41,379 nucleotides of DNA, from positions 1-41,379 of the forward strand of contig JAHHHC010000053.1 in the NCBI GenBank assembly GCA_019359515.1, in the 5' to 3' direction. The position numbers were made by a program, and so were the translations under genes. How positions within the stretch are numbered: the first letter of the stretch is position 1; each line of letters begins with the position of its first letter. The notes beneath the pieces are model-generated. The model was given only the letters and a program-made list of their open reading frames with translations. It made no database searches and was not told where the DNA came from. This DNA comes from Desmonostoc vinosum HA7617-LM4. GTDB taxonomy: Bacteria; Cyanobacteriota; Cyanobacteriia; Cyanobacteriales; Nostocaceae. Shown here one piece after another: positions 16,474 to 23,579 of this stretch.

Positions 16474-17301
16474 ATGAACTATCTAAAAGAAATGAAGGCT
16501 GATGAACTTGCAGAAGCTATTGGCAAAGCTTGGCTACAGAATGATGCCACAACCTTTATTTCTCTTTTTTCTGAAGATGCTCAGATTGTTCATCCCTATT
16601 TTAAGCAGGCGGTCGCGCCTAGCGTTGCTATTGAGGTAATCAACGCAACTGTTAAGCCCACAACAATTATGCGAAAGGCAAAACTACTTTCTGGAACGGG
16701 TGAAGGTAAAGATGACGTAATGGAGCTTTTGTTTGAAGAGAGCGGTAATGAAATTGGGCGAGAACTTGGTCATATTGGAGAAGTCGCTGTCACTGCTGAA
16801 ATTAAGAATCATCGCTTCACTAAATTAATTGTTCATGGTTTCGATGTTAAAACTAGCTCCAATTCCACAGATCAAAATATCTATACTCGACGTGACATCG
16901 GTAAATTAACCTCCAAAGAAATCGCCAGCATATTAGCTCTGTGTTGGGGCAGCAATGATATGGATACATTTGTATCGTTATTCTCATCCGATGCCAAGAT
17001 TGAGCATCCTGGTCTGGATGGCGAGGTGACTCCACAAGTTGTCGCTGATATCATGAACGCTGATGTTAGCGTGACCAGTAAACTCAAGAGTTTTACTCTA
17101 CTCCAAGGAGATGGTTCTGGTAAAGAGGACTTAATAGAACTAGAGTCTGATGAAACTGGTAAGGAAGCTGGGTATGCTACAAGGCATACTGGTACTATGA
17201 CAGCTACGGTCAGCATTAAAGCACATCGAATAGCTCATCTCTGGGTTCACGGTTATCAAGTTACTGATACTGAAAAGCACGCTTCACCCCAATTTGATTG
17301 A
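16474..17301 (+). CDS. Second tandem SnoaL-like (NTF2-fold) protein
   Basis: A 275-residue paralogue of the protein at 6927-7859, again with two homologous units (about residues 8-120 and 140-255). Each shows W-x2-ND-x3-F-x-SLF, HP, P-x2-A, G-x-GxG-x-xD, E-x-G and VHG(Y/F). The unit-1 HPYFKQ and unit-2 HPGLDG differ at the putative pocket entrance, so the two units may not be equivalent. It lacks the C-terminal extension of the first paralogue. TAAGGAAG precedes ATG. It could be a cyclase, isomerase or product-binding protein. I see no residue set that proves catalysis. Confidence 0.72.
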   Translation: MNYLKEMKADELAEAIGKAWLQNDATTFISLFSEDAQIVHPYFKQAVAPSVAIEVINATVKPTTIMRKAKLLSGTGEGKDDVMELLFEESGNEIGRELGHIGEVAVTAEIKNHRFTKLIVHGFDVKTSSNSTDQNIYTRRDIGKLTSKEIASILALCWGSNDMDTFVSLFSSDAKIEHPGLDGEVTPQVVADIMNADVSVTSKLKSFTLLQGDGSGKEDLIELESDETGKEAGYATRHTGTMTATVSIKAHRIAHLWVHGYQVTDTEKHASPQFD

Positions 17302-17363
17302 TTATTTTGAGATGAATTATAAGAACATCTCAGCGCAACTTGCAAAATAAAAGGTAAAGGAAA

Positions 17364-18791
17364 GTGAGAGATAACAAAGGTAAAAGCTTTTCTATAACTC
17401 ATAAACTTCACAATAAATTTCTCTGTTATCAAGGTAATGACTTAATTATTGGTAGTGAAGGTCAAGATTTGATCCGAGGCAGAGAGGGTAATGACTTCAT
17501 CATAGGCGGTGATGGGAATGACAAGTTATTTGGAGGTTTAGGCAATGATTTTCATGATGGTGGTCAAGGTAAAGACTTGATTTTAGGTGGATTGGGAAAT
17601 GATTTTTTGTCAGGACAAGACGGTGATGACAAGTTGTTTGGAGGTTCAGGCAATGATTTACTTAGAGGCGATGGTGGTCAAGATATTCTTGTAGGTGGTA
17701 CTAGTAACGACCTCTTGGTTGGTGGTGATGGGGATGATCTTTTGTTCAATAGTTCTGGCAATGACTTTTTAGAGGGTGATGGAGGAAGCGATCGCTTTGT
17801 CTTAGCACCGATTTCAGGATTTAATCTCATTTTTGATTTTCAAGATGGTCTAGATTCTTTGGTCTTAACCGGGGGGTTAAGCTTTGAAAAACTGTCAATT
17901 GAACAGTTGCTTACCAATACTGTAATCAGTGAAAAAAGTACAGGTAAATTGCTTGCTTTTCTTCCTTTTGTGCCAGCTAATTTACTCACAAACAAAGATT
18001 TTGTCGTGGATAATAACTTGATAGCGAGATATTTATCTAATCAACACGATGAGAACTTCGGAAAAAGTCAAACAAATCACCAACCTCAAACTAGTATTCC
18101 AGGTCTTAATATCCTAAAAGGTAATGCCAGAAATAATCAGATTCAAGGTAGTACAGAAACCGATTTAATTAGTGGTGGTGGTGGTGAAGATCAACTTTTC
18201 GGAAATCAAGGGAACGACTTTCTGAGTGGTGATGACGGCGACGATCAAGTTTTTGGTGGTGAGGATGACGATGCACTCAACGGTGGTAGGGGTGACGATT
18301 TTTTAGTTGGAGGTATGGGTAGGGATTTTCTTCGCGGCGATAGTGGTAACGATCAACTCTTTGGGGAAACAGATAATGATGTCCTCACTGGTGGTGATGG
18401 TGAGGATCTTCTAATTAGCGGCGAGGGCAGCGACATTCTTGATGGTAATGCAGGTAATGACATACTCATTGGTGGTGCGGAGTCTGATCTTCTTCATGGG
18501 AGTGCTGGTAATGATTTGATTGATGGTGGTCTAGGCAGTGATTTTCTGACTGGTGGTTCTGGACGCGATTACTTTCTAATCACATCAAGTTCAGGAACAG
18601 ATACGATCTTTGACTTTGAAAATGGTCTGGACTATTTTGTGTTGGGCGCAGGGCTAACATTTGATCGGCTCTCTATTGTCGCCTCTGGAAACAATGCTGT
18701 CATTAATCTTGCTGACAACGGTCAAGCGATCGTTAGTTTAATTGGTATTCAAGCCAACTTACTTACAGAGGCAGATTTCATTCTCTCGTGA
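17364..18791 (+). CDS. RTX (haemolysin-type calcium-binding) repeat protein
   Basis: A 475-residue acidic protein built from glycine/aspartate nonapeptides (GGxGxDxLx) that bind Ca2+ in a parallel beta-roll. Two blocks of repeats (about 25-145 and 250-405) each end in a similar beta module: FDFQDGLDSLVL...GGLSFEKLSI and FDFENGLDYFVL...GAGLTFDRLSI. The whole protein is thus an internal duplication. Such proteins usually leave by type I secretion with an uncleaved C-terminal signal; no TolC/HlyB/HlyD genes are in the window. It starts at GTG with AAAGGAAA upstream, 62 bp after the SnoaL-like gene. Its link to the metabolite is unclear; it could sit on the cell surface or be a passenger. Confidence 0.85.
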   Translation: MRDNKGKSFSITHKLHNKFLCYQGNDLIIGSEGQDLIRGREGNDFIIGGDGNDKLFGGLGNDFHDGGQGKDLILGGLGNDFLSGQDGDDKLFGGSGNDLLRGDGGQDILVGGTSNDLLVGGDGDDLLFNSSGNDFLEGDGGSDRFVLAPISGFNLIFDFQDGLDSLVLTGGLSFEKLSIEQLLTNTVISEKSTGKLLAFLPFVPANLLTNKDFVVDNNLIARYLSNQHDENFGKSQTNHQPQTSIPGLNILKGNARNNQIQGSTETDLISGGGGEDQLFGNQGNDFLSGDDGDDQVFGGEDDDALNGGRGDDFLVGGMGRDFLRGDSGNDQLFGETDNDVLTGGDGEDLLISGEGSDILDGNAGNDILIGGAESDLLHGSAGNDLIDGGLGSDFLTGGSGRDYFLITSSSGTDTIFDFENGLDYFVLGAGLTFDRLSIVASGNNAVINLADNGQAIVSLIGIQANLLTEADFILS

Positions 18792-18873
18792 GAGGTCAAA
18801 CAAATCTAGTTTTATGTTTGCTATCTGGAGTAAGTAAAGCACAATTAGAATTATGCAAGGAGGAAATTAGATC

Positions 18874-19911
18874 ATGGTCACGACTAGAAATAATTGGTAT
18901 TACAACAAAGAATTAGATTCATTTATTTTGTTTGGATTAAGTCCAATTGTTGCTTTGTTTTTGGCACTCTTGATCTATTTGAAAGTACCTGATTTTATGG
19001 GGGCTATTATAGCAGGTGTAATTATCGATATTCCACACCAGGCTCAGACACATCTACTTTTGTTAGCGAATCCAAAAGAATTCGCTAAATTTAAGAGTCA
19101 CTATTTTATTTCTGCTATTCTTATAGCAGTATTTTGTACTTTTTTTGCAGTAACAGGTAATATCCTCATACCAGTAACTGTATGGGCTTACTGGTTAATT
19201 ATTCACATCATATTACAACATTTTGGAATTGCTACATTATATGCAAGAAAAGGAGGGTATTTTGGCGATACTTCAGATATTAAATACCTTGTTTTAATTG
19301 GCTCAATGGTTCCTATTGTTTACCGAATGGCTACGACAGGAATTACCTTTGGTACACCTATTAACGAAATACAAATTGTTACTCCTGCTATTCCGATCTT
19401 GATTCCTTTTATAATGTATATAGTTTTTGGAATCTTACTCATTAACTTTGTAATAAAAGAATTTCGAGCCAGGAAAGAATCAAAAGGCTATAACGCAATA
19501 GTTTATTCCATAATTGCTTATACCTTGATTTTATATAATGCATTCTTCCTTTTGGAAAGCAACTTAATTCTGTTTCTGTTGATTAGTACAGCCTTACATG
19601 CTATCCAATACCACTTGGTTGCTGGAAATAAAACGATAGCTGTTTTGAACTCTGAAGATGAGGATTACAGCAAAATAATGACATTGATTCGAGGTGGAAT
19701 AAAAAGAATTGTTAGCAATAAATTTTCATGGTCACTATCAGTTCTTTTTCTAAGTGTTCTAGTTTTTTTGAGCAATGAAATTTCCTATGGTGTTATCCCA
19801 TTAACTTGGGCGATGCAGCACTTTTATCTTGATGGTGTAATTTGGAAAAAACGGAAAGAGGAAAATTCTATCCCAGGGGAGTCTGTCCTAACCTTACCTC
19901 TTCAAAGCTAG
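18874..19911 (+). CDS. Polytopic membrane protein with conserved-looking histidines, unknown function
   Basis: A 345-residue protein with about eight or nine hydrophobic segments and a soluble loop at about 260-285. Histidine pairs lie near membrane segments: IPHQAQTHLLL (about 52-62), IIHIILQHFG (about 109-118), LHAIQYHLV (about 244-252) and MQHFYLDGVIWK near the C-terminus. This layout resembles membrane di-metal oxygenases or desaturases, or Brp/Blh-like carotenoid enzymes, but I do not recognise a named family. AGGAGG lies upstream of ATG at 18874. It is the last gene of the co-directional run, followed by a repeat. It may be a tailoring enzyme of the cluster; that is only inference. Confidence 0.6.
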   Translation: MVTTRNNWYYNKELDSFILFGLSPIVALFLALLIYLKVPDFMGAIIAGVIIDIPHQAQTHLLLLANPKEFAKFKSHYFISAILIAVFCTFFAVTGNILIPVTVWAYWLIIHIILQHFGIATLYARKGGYFGDTSDIKYLVLIGSMVPIVYRMATTGITFGTPINEIQIVTPAIPILIPFIMYIVFGILLINFVIKEFRARKESKGYNAIVYSIIAYTLILYNAFFLLESNLILFLLISTALHAIQYHLVAGNKTIAVLNSEDEDYSKIMTLIRGGIKRIVSNKFSWSLSVLFLSVLVFLSNEISYGVIPLTWAMQHFYLDGVIWKKRKEENSIPGESVLTLPLQS

Positions 19912-19932
19912 CAAGCATAAGCTAATCTGCCT

Positions 19933-20062
19933 TTAACTTGCATAATCCTTTGCCTCAGAAAGACGCAAAGAGAAGTTGCGTGCGGGGGTTCCCCCCGTTG
20001 AGCAAACTTCGGAGGACGCGCTTAAGGGGAGACGCGGGGATGCAATTTGAATGATTATTAGC
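19933..20062 (+). repeat. Long interspersed repeat, copy 2 (direct partner at 474-558)
   Basis: Starts TTAACTTGCATAATCCTTTG and ends GCAATTTGAATGATTATTAG, with a longer middle containing GGGGGTTCCCCCC and AGGGGAGACGCGGGGATG. It lies 21 bp after the stop of the last cluster gene. Copy 1 is in the same orientation 19.4 kb upstream, so the two direct repeats bracket the biosynthetic cluster plus the five small genes before it. Confidence 0.75.
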
Positions 20063-20175
20063 ATAGAAGTCAAAAATAGGTCTGACTTTTCACCGGATGC
20101 GGAAAAGTCAGAAAAATAGGCTGAGTCAAGAGAACAAAATAATTAGGTAATTGGCAAGGATATAAAACTATGGAA

Positions 20176-20396
20176 TAGACCTCTTGCAAAAGTCCTTCTT
20201 TGCGTTCTCTTCTCTGCGTCTGGGGCGCAGCAGTCGGTACAACTTTGGGAACCCCGACGCGAGTTGTTCATGGGGGAAACCCCCAAGACCACACTCGCTC
20301 TGCAACGCGCTGCCTTCTGCGTGTTAGCGTTCGCGAAGCGTCTCGTAGAGAAGCGGGGCGTAGTTCAACAAAAAAAATATTCATGCAAGAGGTCTA
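20176..20396 (+). mobile_element. MITE, family B, copy 1
   Basis: A 221-bp element from TAGACCTCTTGCAAAAGTCC to TTCATGCAAGAGGTCTA. The termini are inverted repeats and both flanks are TA. No reading frame of interest is present. Its inner part holds the Nostoc-type palindrome GCGTTCGCGAAGCGTCTCGT. The sequence GCGTGTTAGCGTTCGCG at about 20319 is the intact (empty) form of the site that is interrupted by another element at 32017. Confidence 0.82.
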
Positions 20397-20451
20397 ATGT
20401 TTAGCTTTCGCATTCTTTTAGCTATTGGAGCTAAAAGGAAATTTCCTGATA

Positions 20452-21249
20452 CTAAATATTGTTGCGACCCGCTTTTCTCCAAGCTTGGGGTGTACTTCCA
20501 TGATGTTGGCGAAACTGCCGGAAGAAATGAACCGCGCAATCATAACCGACTGCTTGAGCAATTTGCTCTACTTTATGATCAGTTTTCAAAAGTAAGGAAC
20601 GTGCTGCTGCCATGCGGTAATCAATAATCCATCTTTGCACGGTTTGACCTGTTCGGCGTCGCACTAGGTGAGTCAGATAATTTGGACAGTAACCAACTGC
20701 AAAAGCTACATCGCTGAGGGAAATTGATCGGTAATAATTGGTTTCGATAAAGCAGAAAATCTTACTCAACAGCGGATCGAACAGGAAAGTCGAATTAAAA
20801 ACTACAGGTCTTGTAGTGTCAGTTTCAAGTGCTTTTGGATTTAACAGAGGTGGTGCAGTGTAAAATTTTTGGAGAGTTGCTCGTTTTTCTAAACACGCTG
20901 CGATCGCTCTGAGTAGTTCATCTACCGTACAGGGTTGAGTAAGATAATCGTCTGCTCCCAGTTCCATACCTTTACGGACGTCTGTTCGAGTCCCTTTGGT
21001 AGTGACAAAAATCAAGGGAATGATTGCTGTCGCAGGGTTTTGGCGCAGCGTGGTTAAGACGGAGTAACCATCAAGTTTCGGCATCATAATTTCGCTGATT
21101 ATCAAATCAGGTAAGTGTTCCTGTGCCTGCTGCACACCAATAAGACCGTTTTCAGCATCTATAGTATAGAAACCTTCAGCTTTAATGAATTCTAGAAAAA
21201 GGTTTCGAGTTGAGGCTCTATTGTCAATTACCAGAATTGTTTTCACCAT
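20452..21249 (-). CDS. Response regulator, REC plus AraC-type HTH, with atypical receiver
   Basis: A 265-residue two-domain regulator. Residues 1-125 form a receiver (KTILVIDNRAS, IISEIMMPKLDGY, LIFVTTKG, GADDYLTQPC). Residues about 165-262 form an AraC-family double helix-turn-helix (ISLSDVAFAVGYCPNYLTHLVRRRTG and VEQIAQAVGYDCAVHFFRQF). The phospho-acceptor Asp is Glu53, the acidic pair is D9-N10, and the conserved Lys is Gln in YLTQP. The receiver therefore probably cannot be phosphorylated and may be locked in one state or sense something else. It is convergent with the cluster's last gene, beyond a repeat and a MITE. It could regulate the cluster, but no sequence evidence shows this. Confidence 0.86.
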   Translation of the reverse strand: MVKTILVIDNRASTRNLFLEFIKAEGFYTIDAENGLIGVQQAQEHLPDLIISEIMMPKLDGYSVLTTLRQNPATAIIPLIFVTTKGTRTDVRKGMELGADDYLTQPCTVDELLRAIAACLEKRATLQKFYTAPPLLNPKALETDTTRPVVFNSTFLFDPLLSKIFCFIETNYYRSISLSDVAFAVGYCPNYLTHLVRRRTGQTVQRWIIDYRMAAARSLLLKTDHKVEQIAQAVGYDCAVHFFRQFRQHHGSTPQAWRKAGRNNI

Positions 21250-21419
21250 TTTCTTTTCGATTCAAATACTAATGGATCTATTGGGTTTCAGTAGCAAGCG
21301 CGCAAAAAGTAGCGTTACCTCTTAAAATTGCTTTTTTATGACTTTTTCAGCAAACCCTACTTAATCGCGCTTCTTCAGCTACTGTAATATTTTGCGCTCT
21401 TTATTCGCTTGTTATGTGT

Positions 21420-22037
21420 TTACCCAGCTAGGTGCAAGATGTGAGTATTACTCTGTGAGGTTTGACTATTTTTAATCTGCTCCCAAGCTGCAATCGCTGA
21501 GAGTAAATTCTGCGGTAAGTGTTCGCTAGAAGCTTCGTTATATTGAACTGTACCCTCTTTACTAGTGAGGGTATAGGTGATGAAATCAGCCGCACCGCTG
21601 GGTGCAGGGTAACTTAAATTTTTGAAGTTACCAAATCTAAAACGTTCAAGCGCTCGCTGAAACCGTCGTACCTCCTCTAAAGAAACACGGCGAACACTAC
21701 GTTCCGAATCATTAGCATCGCCAATCCGCACCCGAATCAATACTCCATCACTGCGTAAAACAGTCTCGTAGGTTCTACCTGTAATACCACCACTGGAGAT
21801 TTCTCGAAATACTACACCAGCATCTAAAGGTGGCGGTAACTCACTTGGAGGAATTGGTACAGGATTCAGCTTACCTGCTTTGAGCGATTTGTTTGCTTTA
21901 ATTTGATTTGCTGTTTCTGGCAATAAATTTGTAGAACCAGCAAAAGCACTGTTGAGTATGATCAATCCACTACCAACCGAAAAAATGGCAGTCAAAGCCC
22001 AAGCGGTAAAAATCTGTCGTTTCATAAGTCTTGTCAT
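21420..22037 (-). CDS. Secreted or periplasmic protein of unknown function
   Basis: A 205-residue protein whose N-terminus (MTRLMKRQIFTAWALTAIFSVGSG...NSAFAGS) is a signal peptide with a likely cleavage after AFA. A proline-rich linker (about 58-72: NPVPIPPSELPPP) is followed by one small domain, about 75-195. A second Met four codons in (MKRQ) is an equally good start. I do not recognise the domain. It is on the same strand as the regulator at 20452, 170 bp away, and the gap shows no sign of an operon. Confidence 0.6.
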   Translation of the reverse strand: MTRLMKRQIFTAWALTAIFSVGSGLIILNSAFAGSTNLLPETANQIKANKSLKAGKLNPVPIPPSELPPPLDAGVVFREISSGGITGRTYETVLRSDGVLIRVRIGDANDSERSVRRVSLEEVRRFQRALERFRFGNFKNLSYPAPSGAADFITYTLTSKEGTVQYNEASSEHLPQNLLSAIAAWEQIKNSQTSQSNTHILHLAG

Positions 22038-22359
22038 AAAAACACAATAAAATTCAGTAATCAGTTATGGTGTGCTAGCTAATTAGTGCTAGTCGAAGCG
22101 ACTAACAAAAAAAGCGCAGCATAGAACTATAGACTCCACTATGACCAAATAATTCGTAATTCGTAATTCGTAATTACAAATTGGAGCAAAGCGACTTGAC
22201 CAGCCGATTTGGAGCCTAGTTCACATATCAGAAGTAACTCAAAGATTTATGCAGCTAATATTTTGATTCGCCACACAGCGAAAGATTGAGCTTGTAGTTC
22301 AAGCCACCGAAGGGCACTATTTCCCAGTACCTAATACCCAGTTTCCAGTCCCTAATTAT
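22038..22359. other. Intergenic region with TTACGAATT-type repeats
   Basis: A 322-bp region without a gene. TAATTCGTAATTCGTAATTC tandem words lie around 22150-22180. The same word in its other orientation occurs at 623-650, 741-755 and about 23555. Nothing else is evident. Confidence 0.5.
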
Positions 22360-22863
22360 TTAAGCGTTAACAGGTTGCTGTTCAGATTCAGTCAACTGAT
22401 TTTGAGGGACATCAAATCGAATGGAACTGGCTGCCCAATTTTTCAAATCAGGCGCTAGCCAGACTAGCTTGCAAAGAATTTCATCATTAGTCCACAGCAC
22501 TATGGGGAATCGAAACTTTTTGCGGAACTCATCTCGCATGAGATTTGTACTGATAATTAATTGATTAATTGCGATTACAGATTCTAAACCCCTTATCATC
22601 AGTGCTTCCGGTTGAGTGGCACCAATTTTATGAGCAATAGTTGAGTACAGCGTTTGAGTTGTGGGTGTAAGTAGGATGTCTTGGATGTCTGCTGACGAAA
22701 ATTCGATTAGCAAATTCAGTACTTGCTGCTGCTTTCTAACACTGTTACAACATGCCAATACCAATGAAAACTCTCCAGCCGATACCATTATTGCTCTTGC
22801 TAGTTTCTTGGTGGCTGCTGTAGTACTAAAAATGCTGTCCTGCGAATTACTTAGATTGATCAT
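22360..22863 (-). CDS. Stand-alone version of the N-terminal domain of cyanobacterial TPR/AAA-like proteins
   Basis: A 167-residue protein. EFSLVLACCNSVRKQQQVLNLL at 31-52 and FRKKFRFPIVLWTNDEILCKLVWLAPDLKNWAASSIRF near the C-terminus match, from memory, the leading domain of large cyanobacterial proteins that continue into TPR or ATPase domains (there 'FPFPIVLW..DELL.KL...APDFWSW..GVFRF'). Here the protein ends directly after this module. It may be a true small protein or the remnant of a longer gene. There is no P-loop. The large protein family's own function is poorly known. Confidence 0.55.
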   Translation of the reverse strand: MINLSNSQDSIFSTTAATKKLARAIMVSAGEFSLVLACCNSVRKQQQVLNLLIEFSSADIQDILLTPTTQTLYSTIAHKIGATQPEALMIRGLESVIAINQLIISTNLMRDEFRKKFRFPIVLWTNDEILCKLVWLAPDLKNWAASSIRFDVPQNQLTESEQQPVNA

Positions 22864-23579
22864 TAGACACCCTACTTTTATTTGAAGAGTAGCTGAGTAA
22901 TACTAGTAAAATTACTCTGTTAACTGTGTACTCAAAAAAAGTCTCCGTAATTTAAACTATATATTTACTATAATACCTGGCATAATTCTACACAGCGTCG
23001 CAATGTTTAAGGATGTGGTGTGTTACCCCACATTTATTGTTAAGAAACTGTGTAGCAATGTCAGACGAGCATAAACGTCAACCAAAGTGATTATGGAAAA
23101 TTAGTTGAGAAATTGTGGATGTACGGAGCGGTAAGCATTGGTTAACACTTACGCTTGTCAATATTTTCGGAATCGTTACAAATGTTCACAACTCAGTATA
23201 TTCACACTAACAAGTTAAAATACATACTAAGTATAAACTAACTAATCAAAATTGGAAAGTAGGAGAAAACTGAGTTTTGCCGTCACATGAACCGATTTAG
23301 GGCTTACAAGAACTAGGGGAGTAGGGATGTAAAGGTATGAGGGAGAGGAAAATGCTCAGCCCCCGCTACCGTGCTTCAGCACTCAGCACTAAATAAGAAC
23401 CAAACTCAGCAAGTTTGATGAAATCAGATTCAGAGAATAAATATCCCATCGCTTTGAAGGCAGCACTTCGACTTCGCTCAGTGACTGGAGCAGAGAAAGT
23501 CGTTTTGATTCGGTAAAATTGGATAACTCACTATTTGGGGTTCCCTTTACTTACGAATTACGATTTACGAATTAAGTTT
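22864..23579. other. 716-bp intergenic region upstream of cobJ
   Basis: No convincing gene. It must hold promoters for the divergent genes on either side. I searched by eye for a cobalamin riboswitch, which would make sense before a B12 gene, and did not recognise one. TTACGAATTACGATTTACGA repeat words lie directly before the cobJ start codon, leaving no clear Shine-Dalgarno. Confidence 0.5.

Noticed and set aside
22864-23579. Cobalamin riboswitch before cobJ
   Set aside because: I could not find the B12-box or the paired receptor helices; the region next to the start is TTACGAATTA repeat.
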